From NCBI GenBank assembly GCA_950295325.1, contig OX485806.1:5890001-5954000 (forward strand): a stretch of DNA of 64,000 bases, written 5' to 3'. The first letter of the stretch is position 1; each line of letters opens with the position of its first letter. The DNA is from Polytrichum commune (taxonomy: Eukaryota > Streptophyta > Polytrichopsida > Polytrichales > Polytrichaceae). The notes below the pieces were generated by a model. That model was not told where the DNA came from and did no database searches. It saw only the letters and a list, made by a program, of their open reading frames with translations. A program made the position numbers and the translations under genes. Positions 37,901-48,289 of the stretch are shown here, in pieces.

Positions 37901-38639
37901 GCGAAGATTGGAGCCATGGAGGAGAGGTTCAAAAGCTTGGCTTCATCCGGCCAAATTTTGGCCTCACCGTCTTCCTCCGCAGCTCAGGCTAGTTCTTCCA
38001 CTCCGGATTACTATATGTTCGGAGCCTCGGGCGAGGTGGTGAGTTCTGCAGCTGTGACACGTGCTCAAACCGTGTCACGAGCCACGCCTTCGACCACAGG
38101 AGAGTCTGTGGACAGCTTACGAGCTCGGCACAATGGTCCCGCGGATCAGATTGGTCAGGCACGCCTTCCATTGTCTTTTGGATTGGCTGATGCTGCCCAA
38201 TCTGTCAGTGGTCGCAATTCGAGCTTGGAGGCTTCGAGTCCGTCGACCGACGTGTTGCACACTTTGGCATCCAAAGTGTTGCACACGCCTTTGTTCACAG
38301 CAATGGATTGGTCGTCATCCGATATCCAACTAGCTAAGGTTTTTTACCTAGCAGGTAGGATATTGGAGGGGAAGGCAACCCCGTCTTCTCTTACTGTGGC
38401 TCAAGCAACCGCAGACCTTCCTACCACGGAGGATCCCGAGGAAGCCGCCAAACGGCGAGCGAGGCTTGCGGAGGAGGCCATTGCGTCTTTTGACGCACAC
38501 ACCTTGGATGGCCAGGAGCCAACCACATCTTATCATTCACCAACCTCTGCAGGCGCAGCTTATCTATCCGATGTAGCTGCTCGACCTGCTCGCGAGCGTC
38601 AAGGCATTCGACCTGGCGTTGTACGGATGGTGAATGATA

Positions 38640-39010
38640 CCGGCATTTTGGTGGTCAGTCGTACTGGGAGCAATGCTACCCGGGTTGCTCCCCGTTGTGT
38701 GATGATGGATTCAGGGGCACAACCGGTTATGCTCGGCAAGAGGCTTGCCCAAGAGTTGGGGTTGAAGGCCGAGGATTTGACTCCCTGTCCATTCACCATT
38801 GTCACATCCATTGGTCACGTGGAGCGGGCCATGGGTTATACTCGGGAGCCATTAGATCTTAGCTTCCGAGTGAAGCCTGGAGATTCACCCGCACCTCTTC
38901 TTCTTAGGTGTGCGGTGACGGATGCGACCAACTATGACATTTTAGTTGGTCAGCAAGCACTTTACCCTCTTGGTTTTGGTTTGGACAACTGGACTGAGGA
39001 GGCGTTGATC
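38640..39010 (+). other. Retropepsin-like aspartic protease domain
   Basis: MMDSGAQPVMLGKRLAQELG carries the DSGA active-site motif (Asp at 38708). A downstream hydrophobic stretch, YDILVGQQALYPLGF, matches the ILG-type flap-distal segment of retroelement proteases. It sits between gag and the methyltransferase. Confidence 0.8.
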
Positions 39011-39369
39011 CGACCAGGTTGGTCGGCTGGGGATGGCCGCAGAGAACTTATTCCCGTGGCTTTTGCGGCGGCCGCGACCATAGCACCATTATCTATGGTT
39101 TTTGGATGTGGTGCTATGGTGGACACATTGCCTTATGGTTCTGCATTGTTGGAGGAGTCATTGGCATTCATGGGGAGTACAAACGATCAACGGGATATGG
39201 CACCTAAGGGTGCACTGGTGCGCCATCCCAAGGATCCCCTTCCTCCTTGGCGTGATTCCGCCGAGCTATTTCGGAGGTGCGAGGATATTGTTCACTCTCT
39301 CACTCCTAGGACACCGGTCATACCCGGTGTCCTCTCGGCATTGGCACATCCCATTTTATGGCAGCCGCC

Positions 39370-40350
39370 AGACACGGGAATTACTTTGGTGGAACTGTTT
39401 GGGGGCATCGGCACAGGCTTAGCGGCCGTATTGGAGGCTGGCCTCACGGTTAGACGGTATGTCTATGTGGACAACTCTCAAGTGTCCACCCGTGTGGCTC
39501 GTCACCATCTTCACCAATTGATGGTATTGTACCCCCAACAGTTACCTCCAACTGCCATTCGTGGGTGTTTTTCACGTCTCCCTCGTGATGTCACACTCAT
39601 CAGTGAGGCCGATTTACGACATTTAGGTCCGGTGGATATGGTGATTGCGGGATGGCCATGCCAGGGCCATTCACGTGCTGGAGCCGGCCGAGGTGTAGAG
39701 GATCCCAGGTCTAATTTGTTTTGGGACCTCATCCGCCTCATGCAGTGGTGGTTTTCCCACCAACATACTCCTCCAGGGTATATATTCGAGAATGTACCAT
39801 TGTTGGGCGACTCCCGGGATAAGGTGTTGGAAGGTGATCATTATGTTCGTCAACACCTTGGAGATCCCATTTTTGTGGATGCCGCGAGCATTGGTTCTTA
39901 TGCCCACCGGCCTCGGTGGATTTGGACCAACCTCGCACCGTCATCTACTTTAGCTGCAGCATTTTCTGCAGTACCTCTACCTTTGGATCAGAAGGTGGAT
40001 GACATCTTGGATGCAAACCGGACCTCTTTGCCGGTTGTTCGAGATGATTTACCCCCGTTGGCATTGGTTAACAAAGCGGGGACACCACGGAAAGCATTTC
40101 CTACCTTTATGACGTTTCCACAGTCATTCGCCTTCCGCGATCGGGGGCCGGGTATGGTGTGGGATGTTCACACCAAAACCCACACCGAACCATTGGCTGA
40201 CGAACGGGAACGTGCCATGGGATTCCGCACTGGCACCACCGCAGCTCCCGGCCTTTCTGAGGGCCAGCGACGCTTCGTGTTGGGCCAAGCTATGGATCTT
40301 CATACTATGGTGTGGACTGTTGCTTTATGCCTTTCATTGCAAAGGCATCG
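39370..40350 (+). other. Cytosine-C5 DNA methyltransferase domain, DNMT3-like
   Basis: About 325 residues read: VELFGGIGTG (motif I, AdoMet binding; FGGIGTG at 39398-39418), VDMVIAGWPCQGHSRAG (motif IV; PCQ with the catalytic Cys at 39656-39664), YIFENVPLLGD (motif VI; ENV at 39788-39796), SYAHRPRWIWTNL (motif VIII-like), then LADERERAMGFRTG and FVLGQAMDLHTMVWTV (motifs IX/X). Motifs run I to X in unpermuted order. The IDAKEVSAAHRARYFWGN and RQRLLGRSWSVPVIRHL segments of animal DNMT3 have clear counterparts, so DNMT3 is the closest family I can name. The known enzymes transfer methyl groups from AdoMet to cytosine in DNA. It lies between protease and reverse transcriptase; catalytic motifs look intact, activity is untested. 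Confidence 0.9.
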
Positions 40351-40829
40351 TGGTGACCAGTGCTTCTCTCTGGGGGCAGAGGACTCTGGTCAGGGGGCAC
40401 AGCGGTCCACACCCATGGAGGAGGGAATTCACGCCATGGTTGGAGAAGCCGAACGAATTTTTCAATTCGAGCAGTATGTGATGGAGGAGCTTCGAGCTCA
40501 ACATTTTTACACTGCTTCGGTTTCTTCGCCTCCGGTGGTGGCTTCATCATCACATATTAGTGGTGATGAAGAAATGTCAGACTCTAGTACTAGCACCGAG
40601 ACTGGGGGCATGGTTAATGCCCCCTCCTCTCATTAGCAATTAGAGTCTGTGCTAGCATCAGGTGGTTCTCCTTTGGTGGAGAAGGAGACTACAGAGTTTG
40701 ATGATTGGCCACTTGAATTAGGCCCTCGTCTCACTGGTGCTGAGGCACGGAAGGTACGAGCATTTATTCGCTCGTACCGTAGATGTTTTGCTTTTAGCCT
40801 TCAAGATCTTGAAGGTTATAAAGGAAAAC

Positions 40830-41640
40830 CCATCCACATACAGTTGGAGGACGACCATCCCATTTTTCGGAGACCTTACAGGCTCAGTGTTTCCGAGCGG
40901 ATTGGCGTTCAGGCTCGTTGCCGAGAGCTCTTGGCAGCAGGGCTAATCGAACTTTCCAACGGGGAGTATGCTTGTGCTACGGTTATGCCATCGAAGAAGG
41001 ATATCTTTGGCAATTGGACGGAGAAGCGGATGTGTAGGGATTACCGTCCAGTTAATCGGAAGACCAAGTCGGATCGGTATCCCATGCCGATCCCGGAGGA
41101 ATTGTTCGATGCCATCGGATTTTCTCGGGTCTTTAGCACCTTGGACTTGAGATCCGGATATCACCAACTTCCATTACTTACGGGAGATCGGGTGAAGACC
41201 GCATTTTGGGGAGTTGATCAAGATGGGAAAGATCAACTTTATCATTGGAAGTTTCTTCCATTTGGCCTGAAGAATGCACCCGCTGAGTTTCAGCGGGTGA
41301 TGGATTAAGTTCTCTCTGGCTTGCCCTTTGCTCGGTGTTACATAGACGATGTGATCATCTTCAGCACAACACCACAGGAGCATGTGAGGCATCTGCAATC
41401 CGTTTTTGAACGGTTGCAGCGGTGGGGATTGCGCTTGCACCACGGAAAATGCAAGTTTTTCCATGACCGGTTGGCATATTTGGGGCATATGATTGTTCCA
41501 GGAGGTCTTGGGATACAACAAGCTAAGGTGGACGCATTGCAGAAGATTCCGGCACCGGTAGATGTGCCGAGACTTCGTGCTTTCTTAGGCTTGGCGAATT
41601 ACTATCGGCAATTCGTCAAGAACTTTAGCTTGATTGCCAA
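40830..41640 (+). other. Reverse transcriptase domain
   Basis: RPYRLSVSERIG, MCRDYRPVNRKTKSDRYPMP, FSTLDLRSGYHQLPL, FLPFGLKNAPAEFQRVMD and YIDDVIIFS are standard Ty3/gypsy RT blocks in order. The connection segment LRAFLGLANYYRQFVKNFS follows. Confidence 0.93.
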
Positions 41641-41729
41641 GCCGCTCACCATTCTCACGAGCAAGGACCAACCTTGGACTTGGGGTCGTGACCAACAATA
41701 GGCATTTGAGACATTGAAGCAGAAACTGG

Positions 41730-42135
41730 GTACGGCTCCAGTGCTTCGACGTCCAGATGTCTCCAAATCTTTCCAGTTGCATACAGACTGGAGCTCATTG
41801 GGTTTGGGAGCAGTTCTTACTCAGAAAGATGACGTTGGCCGGGAGTATGTTGTTGCTTACGCGTCGCGAAGCAACAACACGGCGGAGGCCAATTATTCGT
41901 CCTATGAGGGAGAAGCATTGGCGGCGGTATGGGCTATTGCCCATTTTCGGCCGTATCTTTATGGTCAGCACTTTACTTTGGTGACTGACCATCAGCCGTT
42001 ACGGTGGCTCATGGAGTCGGATAAGCTTACTGGCAAGCTTGCCAGGTGGGCTTTGTTGCTCCAGGAGTATGACTTTGAGGTGGTACACCGTGCTGGGATT
42101 ACCAACATGGATGCAGATGGACTCTCACGCAATCC
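41730..42135 (+). other. RNase H domain
   Basis: QLHTDWSSLGLGAVLTQ, the YSSYEGEALAAVWAIAHFR block with its conserved Glu, LVTDHQPLRWLM and ITNMDADGLSR form the usual Ty3/gypsy RNase H series directly after RT. Confidence 0.9.
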
Positions 42136-42479
42136 AAGTCCTTCGGATGAGGACTTGACCGGGGCCAGGTGGCATGGAGATTGTGATCGAAAGGCGGTTC
42201 CAGGTTGGCACGCGGCTGCCTACCTCACTTTATTTGCTGGTGCATCTGTTGAGATTCCGATACGGGGCTCGGATGATGAGACTGATCGGCCTCAAGCTAT
42301 TGCGGATATATGGGAGGATCTTCCCGTATTGCATAAGCTTCAACAAGGTACCTTTCCTTTGTCTATTTTGGCAATGGAAAGGGATAGGATTGGACATCGA
42401 ATAACAAGGTTCCGTTGGGAAAACGGTTTGTTATTCCGATTGTGGCCGGATGGGACAAGGCGTATTGTTCCTAGGCCGG

Positions 42480-43560
42480 ATCAGAGGGCCTCCTTGGTGC
42501 GAGAAGTGCACGAGGAACTTGGCCATTTTGGCATACGCAGGACACATTCGATGTTGCGTGGCCAATATTGGTGGACTGGCATGTATCAGCAGGTGGCTGC
42601 ATATGTCGGGAGGTGTGAAGTTTGTGACCGGGTCAGGTCTAGCTTTAACACCTTATCACCTCAGTTACAGCCCTTACCTATCATGGGATTAGGCTACCGT
42701 TGGTCGCTGGACTTTGCAGGGCCGTTGGTGGTTACACCACGTGGAGCAAAGTACGTTTTTGTGATGGTCGAGCATTTTAGCAAATGGATTGAGCTTGTTG
42801 CTCTACCCCAGAACTCTGCAGAGTTGGCCGCGGCCGCCTTTTTGGATCGTGTGTTAGCACGTTTTGGAGCACCAGCTTAGGTGTTGACGGACCAAGGGAG
42901 GGAGTTCCTTGGTGTTTTTGAGGAGTTGTGCACTAAGGCTCTCATAGATCACCGCACCACCTCTCGGGATCATCCGGAGGCAGATGGCTTGGCTGAACGG
43001 GTTGTTCAGACCACCAAGCGTGGCTTGAGGAAGTATGGATTACTTCGGGGAAGCCACCGAGATTGGGACCTTATGTTGCCATGGATTGCTATGGGCTATC
43101 GATTTAGTAGGCAGGCCTCTTTGGCATCGTACAGCCCGTATCAATTATTGTATGGACGTGAGCCTATACTCCCGAGTTCTATTCGGGAAAAACTAGCTCA
43201 TGTTGTGAACTTGGATGACCCAGACCTTTGGGCAGAGTGTTTGCAAGAACGGGCTCAATTCTTCCAGAGGGCCATGCCTATGGCCATGGAGAATTTGTCC
43301 ATTGCTCAGCACCGTGACACATTGCGTTATGCACGCATTCGTAGTGGTGCTTACCGGCCTCAGTTGCGGAGATTTCGGCAAGGGGATTATGTTTATCTTC
43401 AACGTGAGGCGCCTACGACATTGGATGTCAGGGCGGGGCGCACTATCTTTCGGGTGAAGGAGGTGTTGCCAAGTGGTTTGTTGTTGTTGGAAGGCAAGGA
43501 TGGCAGGGAATGTCGCGAGCATTCCAAAAACTGTGCCCCATGTCATCTACCTATTGAGGG
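42480..43560 (+). other. Integrase: zinc-binding, catalytic core and C-terminal part
   Basis: The HHCC zinc domain is seen in HEELGHFGIRRTHSML with CEVCDRVR. The DDE core is seen in WSLDFAGPL (first Asp), TDQGREFLG (second Asp) and HPEADGLAERVVQ (Glu). A basic GPY/F-like region near RFRQGDYVYLQREA and VLPSGLLLLEGKDGRE follows. The position after RT and RNase H supports Ty3/gypsy. Confidence 0.9.
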
Positions 43561-43603
43561 TACAGTTCATCCTGAACTGGCCGTCGTACCAGAGGGTCTT
43601 CCA

Positions 43604-43738
43604 TGTTTTGTGTGTGGAGACAAGAAGAGAGCGGTTACTATGCTCTTGTGTGATCAGTGTCAACGTGGTTGGCACATGGCATGCTTGCGGCCACCCTTGA
43701 CTTCTCTACCATCTGGACAGTGGAGTTGTCTTCGCTGT
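43604..43738 (+). other. PHD finger at the integrase C-terminus
   Basis: CFVCGDKKRAVTMLLCDQC, then GWHMACLRPPLTSLPSGQW and SCLRC give the Cys4-His-Cys3 zinc pattern and the CDQC..GWH..CL..PL....P.G.W.C..C signature of PHD fingers. PHD fingers commonly bind histone H3 tails. Many Ty3/gypsy chromoviruses carry a chromodomain at this spot, so a PHD finger may play a similar targeting part; that is inference. Confidence 0.9.
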
Positions 43739-44055
43739 CGAGGATCTTCGGTACTTGGTGCTTCCACCAATCGTACTCAATGATCTTGTGTGGTTTCATC
43801 ATCTTGTGCTTGTCCAAATGGAAAATGAAGAGTTATGGCTTAGAGACGCAACCAACATGAGGCGGTGGATTTAATTCTTTGGGATCTGATGGCCAAACAT
43901 CAGAGGCGATTAAGGATGGGGCTCACCTTGCACCCAGCCTACAGTTCCTTGGAATAACGTTTACTACACTAGTTAGTTGCGGAGCAATCTTTCATGATCC
44001 ATGCCCTTTAGATTGGCATTGGTCCTAGCTGCTTGGCGGGACTCCATAGTCAGCT

Positions 44056-44064
44056 GAGGGGGGG
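44056..44064 (+). other. Polypurine tract
   Basis: GAGGGGGGG followed by CA and then TGTCGAGG. This is the expected plus-strand primer site just before the 3' terminal repeat. It abuts the 106-bp repeat, not the 334-bp one. Confidence 0.75.
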
Positions 44065-44066
44065 CA

Positions 44067-44172
44067 TGTCGAGGTGTGTTGTTTATGTGTGACTTTGCTA
44101 TGTTTTAGTTTTGTTTGTTAGTGGTGGTTGGTATTCGAGCTGCAGTGACACACGATCGTTATTTACACGACA
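44067..44172 (+). repeat. 106-bp terminal-type repeat, inner copy
   Basis: Starts TGTCG and ends CGACA, perfect inverted ends. It differs from 44509-44614 at one visible position. It follows the polypurine tract directly and is separated from the 334-bp repeat by two bases (GC). Confidence 0.85.
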
Positions 44173-44174
44173 GC

Positions 44175-44508
44175 TGTCACGGTATGCGGCATCGAAGGCC
44201 GCACCGTATCCGTTGGGTTTCATCCATCTAGATTTGGATGGATGAATCTAGATGTGGAGAGGAAGGCTCCTAAGTGAGGAGCCTCCTCCTTGGCTTGGCA
44301 TTCTTGCCAAGTCAAGTCTTGTGAGTTAGTGTGTGGAGAGAGCTTGTGTGAGGTGTTGATTGCATGATTTTGCAATAAATCTTGAGTTCTTCTTCCTCTA
44401 CTTATACTCTTGGATTCTCCCTTGGTGGAGTGAGAGATAGCTTGACTAATTATGTGCATTTGAAGAGAGATTTAGAGCTCTTATGAGTGTTCTACTCTCT
44501 TCCTTCTC
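44175..44508 (+). repeat. Retroelement 3' copy of the 334-bp terminal repeat
   Basis: Partner of 34475-34808 with four substitutions. It is sandwiched between the two 106-bp repeats. Confidence 0.85.
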
Positions 44509-44614
44509 TGTCGAGGTGTGTTGTTTATGTGTGACTTTGCTATGTTTTAGTTTTGTTTGTTAGTGGTGGTTGGTACTCGAGCTGCAGTGACACACGATCG
44601 TTATTTACACGACA
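44509..44614 (+). repeat. 106-bp terminal-type repeat, outer copy
   Basis: Forms the right end of the insertion; CGACA is followed by the TATC target duplication. Confidence 0.85.
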
Positions 44615-45006
44615 TATCTTTTGAGCTTAGTTGTCATAAGTGATGGATATTTGATACCAAGGGATATATCATAACATCATAACACTTTATTTTATAGCTT
44701 ATGCCAACCTTTGCCACTAAGCTTTGACTTGAAAAAAACATAGAAACATAGCAAGATATCTAGCTGCTTTGATAAGCATACATATTCCATGTTAACATTT
44801 CAAAGAACTTACTAGATGTGTAGAACATAGCACTAGATCCATGATTATAGTATTTTCTATATTTAGTGATGTCATAGACTTGTGATGAAGAAAACCCCAC
44901 CCTCCCACTCTTGCTTCATTTTGATGAAGAATGAGAAAGGAAAAGGCCTCTGATAGGAAGAGGATCAAGCTTTGAGTTTGAAAAGCTTAGAAAAAGACGA
45001 ATCTCA
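44615..45006 (+). repeat. 1.33-kb dispersed repeat, copy 2, right part
   Basis: Continues copy 2 after the retroelement, matching 2151-2535. It ends near GATCAAGCTTTGAGTTTG. Confidence 0.75.
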
Positions 45007-45190
45007 TTTTAATACTTGGTTACCTCAAAATATTCGCCCCAAGATACAAAATTACACCTCATGCCATACGGATGTACATGCATCAAAATTGAGAAAATGA
45101 TACCATATATACTCCTCCTATAGGCTTGGGATTTGTGGCATCTACGTAAATTCATCCAATATGGACGAAGGGGCTCTTCAAATATTACCA

Positions 45191-45385
45191 ACTATACTAA
45201 TTATCCGAATTAGTGCGTGTTATTATTCAGAGTTATGTAGTGCAATAATGTCTTACTCATGAGTCGATTTTAACTAACGAAAGTTCAACATGTTATTCGG
45301 ACATAATAGATTATGAATGACTTTGCCTGGTAAAATAATATAACTTTGAATAGTAACACACGCTAATTGGGATAGTTAGTGTACT
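45191..45385. mobile_element. MITE, TTAGTG family, member 1
   Basis: About 45-bp inverted ends: ACTATACTAATTATCCGAAT followed by a TTAGTGCGTGTTATTATTCA-like block on the left, and the reverse complement with a few changes on the right. The same end plan (CTACACTAACTAT, then TTAGTGT..CTATT.AGAGTTA) recurs in the members at 50.4, 52.5 and 63.0 kb. There is no coding capacity. A target duplication could not be defined, so the superfamily is open. Confidence 0.65.
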
Positions 45386-48080
45386 TCACACTCAACAATG
45401 AACACAATTGGGAGGACCTATGTATCCAACTAAAGAATCAAAACACACGCACTTCGGATAACCATAACTACGTTTTGTGAGGCTTGATTTTCAATCCAAA
45501 TTTTGTTGATGTCCCATTGCATATTTGCTAATGTAGCACAATTTTGTTGTCTAACTTATTTCAGTGAAAGTTGGAGAACATGAAAAACACCAAATCACAC
45601 CCCCCCCCCCCCCAAGAAAAACCTCATCCATGATAAACCACTTTACATGCACATCACAAAGGCAACGTTTCCATGCTCCTTCGCCATCCGTGCCCCATAC
45701 ATACATACATACATACATACATACACATACACATACATCACATAACGAAAGCATGGCAAATGATTGTGCCCCCTCCCGCTTCGGGCGTCCACCGTTTCCC
45801 CCCCTTCCCGTCTTTCGGCAAAGAATTTTCAATGTGTTATATGTGGGATGCTAGGTGTGGCCGGGCCTAAATAAGAAGGAGGGCGAAGAAAGAAAGAAAG
45901 GGAAAAAACAAGGGAGGGGCCAAATTAAGTTAAGGTCGAGGCACTGTTCCAATGACCTTTTGTCTCTTTCCTCACTTAGGCTTCAATGCGGAGTCCCCAT
46001 TGAGGGGAACCTGCCACGTTCCCATGGGCCTACTATTTCTTAACTTAGCCCGATTAAGCCCGCCCCCTCCCTCTTAGCCTTACGAGGCACCTCCAAGTGT
46101 CCCAATGTTATAGGCCGAAAGGTCGATGGTCAATGGATGGATGGATGGATGGACGGAGGTTGCCCCTTTGATGTTCTCCTTCGAATGTGGCGAGAACATC
46201 ATCAACATTCCGTAAGCGTGTGACATCCATCCCACTTAGTGTTTGATCACGTCATTAAGTTCTTTCTACACATGTCTTAATTAAATGGTTACGTTTCTCA
46301 GCTAGCTAGCTAGGCCCACTTGTTTGGGAATATGGAACACACACGATTAGTATGAGATGGTTGGCAAATCCAAATTTAAGACTGTAGCCACTTTCCTCAC
46401 GATTTTCGAAGCTCGCATGAATAACCTACCCTATTCAATTTCCAAGCGAAGATTCCCGCGCTCATTAAATGCTTGCATAGGTCTTCCCAATTATGTTGAC
46501 TTGTGAGTCTAAAACGACTACCATGTTTTGGACATGTGGTTCAATCTCTTCTAAACACGTGTTTGTTTGGGTGTGCAGTCTTGGAGCCCACACTAATCGC
46601 GTACTGTTGAAATGTAGGTGTGCGATTCATATAAGTAATTGAATTGGGCACATCTGTACTTTAGCGGCAATAAAAAGAAATTGGCCACTTCACTTGTACC
46701 TCGCCATAATGAAAGACGGTGGATGGGTGATACCTGAGGATGAATTCAGAACGTGGCTATGATTCAAGCGTCCATCCCCTGAAAGTTTGGAAGCATTCTT
46801 TTTTCAAACATTAAGGTATGAATCCAATCTTATATGTTAGGGTTATGTGGTTGGATTTTTTTTTTCGAGTCATAATTGGAGTTTAGGCACACATTAAATG
46901 GGTCGGATTTTGATCTTTTGTATATCATAATGCAATCAAACCATTCTAGGCGTAGTCACACAAACTCAAATAAGATGTCCACTCTCATTTGTGGAACTTC
47001 ACGTTGGCAGTTCAAAATGGAGTGAAATCACTTTGTGACCACTGCCGTATACCTAACTAGTGTGTCATAGGCAATGTTTCAAACACAAGACACATTGTTT
47101 GGTTCAATATGGCATACTATTCCTTTACACACTGGCTGACACTTGAGCGCGCACACACATGTTGTCATTTTGAGTATATATGTGAATGTTGAAATGGACC
47201 CACATGCACAACCAATTTATGAGTAAGTTTGCACCTTGATTGAAACCCCCAAGTGCATATGATCTCCAATCGCAAATCCCCACCAAACTTTGATTTCCCA
47301 AGCATAATTGCGAGGAGATGGAGTTCTTCACCTACGGTGATCCAACAACCATATTGTTATGTGGAATTGGGAGTGCCCGTAATAAACACACGTCACCTTA
47401 GACAAATTTCGAGCACCAATCTCTTCACTTTGCATCAAGTGCAAATAGTGATATAAAGTGATGACTTGATATTGAAGAATGCTTACTAGAGGTGAATTGT
47501 AGGTGGTCCCATGTTGTATGTTTAATGTGATTTTTTTGTTGTTGCCTTAATTCTAAAACCGGTTCACCATGAGATCTAAATTTCTATTTCAATTTAGTAT
47601 TAATATCACATATATTAATACACCAAAGAGAGTATAGCAACGCGTGCCATCGAATGGTAACCCACACTAATAGGACCGATCGGTGTGGATTGGACATGTC
47701 CTATCTTGACCCAATGACAATAGAGGAGTTACATAAAAAAACTAAAGTTCATTTGAGATGCTTATAGGTTATAAACATTGTTTTATCAACTATTGGCATA
47801 GTAGCAAAGTAACCGACTTTGATTTTGTGAATGTTTGAAATGCATATCCACTCACATCTAGACATGTGTGTATCAACCTCCATGACATCTTAGGGTTTTC
47901 AAAATACAATCATTTCTCACTTTCTTTCTTCCCTTTTTAGATATTTGAAACAAGTTAAATTTTAATGCGAAAAAAACACATAGAAAGGCCACCATGACAT
48001 GAGAGTGTGGTGTACGTGACAACTCTCTTAGGTGCACACAATGCAATTGCATCCCCCCAAATAAGATGAGATTGTTTTTA
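45386..48080. other. Intergenic DNA
   Basis: No supported gene. It contains a C-run (45600-45613), a (CATA)n microsatellite (45697-45740), a GATG repeat (46133-46156) and a repeat shared with 55970-56280 (at 46300-46640). The open frames around 45551-45854 are products of the simple repeats. Confidence 0.5.
46300..46640 (+). repeat. Dispersed repeat shared with 55970-56280
   Basis: Ordered matching blocks: TAGCCACTTTCCTCA, GCGAAGATTC against GTGAAGATTC, CATAGGTC, a TGGTTCAATCTC-like block and CTTGGAGCC. Identity is about 70-75% by eye. No ends were defined. Confidence 0.45.
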
Positions 48081-48082
48081 AA

Positions 48083-48185
48083 GTCCAGGATGTCGAAAAG
48101 GCTAATGGTCCGACTGAAAGTGCATCACGATGGTTTCGAACCATCTAATTCTCCATAGTGCCAGAGTGCAATAGTCTCCATGAGG
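48083..48185 (+). repeat. tRNA-like SINE fragment, copy 1
   Basis: GATGGTTTCGAACCATC (48129-48145) folds as a perfect 5-bp T-arm with a TTTCGAA loop (B-box-like). GATGTCGAAAAGGCTAATGG upstream is A-box-like. The block matches 51429-51530 (+) in order, including GGACTGAAAGTGCATCA-like and AGTG.C.GAGTG parts. The full cloverleaf does not form, so it is not a tRNA gene. Confidence 0.5.
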
Positions 48186-48289
48186 GGTTGATCACACCGG
48201 CCAATTCAGACACCATCCATCGGCATCTCCGGTTGTATAATGTGAAAAGTGGTGAGCCAACATCTATTTTCTGAACATAATCCCCAACA

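Larger units (their letters stand above)
36554..43783 (+). pseudogene. Broken gag-pol coding region of the retroelement
   Basis: The coding block begins MVTTRSQHYRSPSP and ends after the PHD finger. Compared with ordinary Ty3/gypsy elements it has two additions: a methyltransferase between protease and reverse transcriptase, and a PHD finger after the integrase. About five breaks interrupt it, so this copy is not expected to make a complete polyprotein. The individual domains listed below are nevertheless well preserved, in keeping with the small divergence of the terminal repeats. Confidence 0.9.
34475..44614 (+). mobile_element. Ty3/gypsy-type retroelement encoding a DNA methyltransferase and PHD finger
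   Basis: The 10,140-bp insertion starts TGTCACGG and ends CACGACA. It is flanked by TATC on both sides (34471-34474 and 44615-44618), and the uninterrupted target survives at 2151-2154 in a related repeat. A 334-bp repeat lies at both ends (34475-34808 and 44175-44508) with four differences, so the insertion is young, perhaps under a million years at usual plant rates. A polypurine tract lies at 44056-44064. Part order: leader, gag with two zinc knuckles, protease, cytosine methyltransferase, reverse transcriptase, RNase H, integrase, PHD finger. RT before integrase and a YIDD active site place it in Ty3/gypsy. The coding region is broken at about five points, so it is a fossil copy. Its base composition is clearly more GC-rich than the host DNA around it. 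Confidence 0.93.

Noticed and set aside
45564-45870. Frames across the CATA and C repeats
   Set aside because: Simple-sequence translation (THTYIHTYIH type); not a gene.
48083-48150. Functional tRNA gene
   Set aside because: The T-arm is perfect but the acceptor and anticodon stems do not form; a SINE-like relic fits better.
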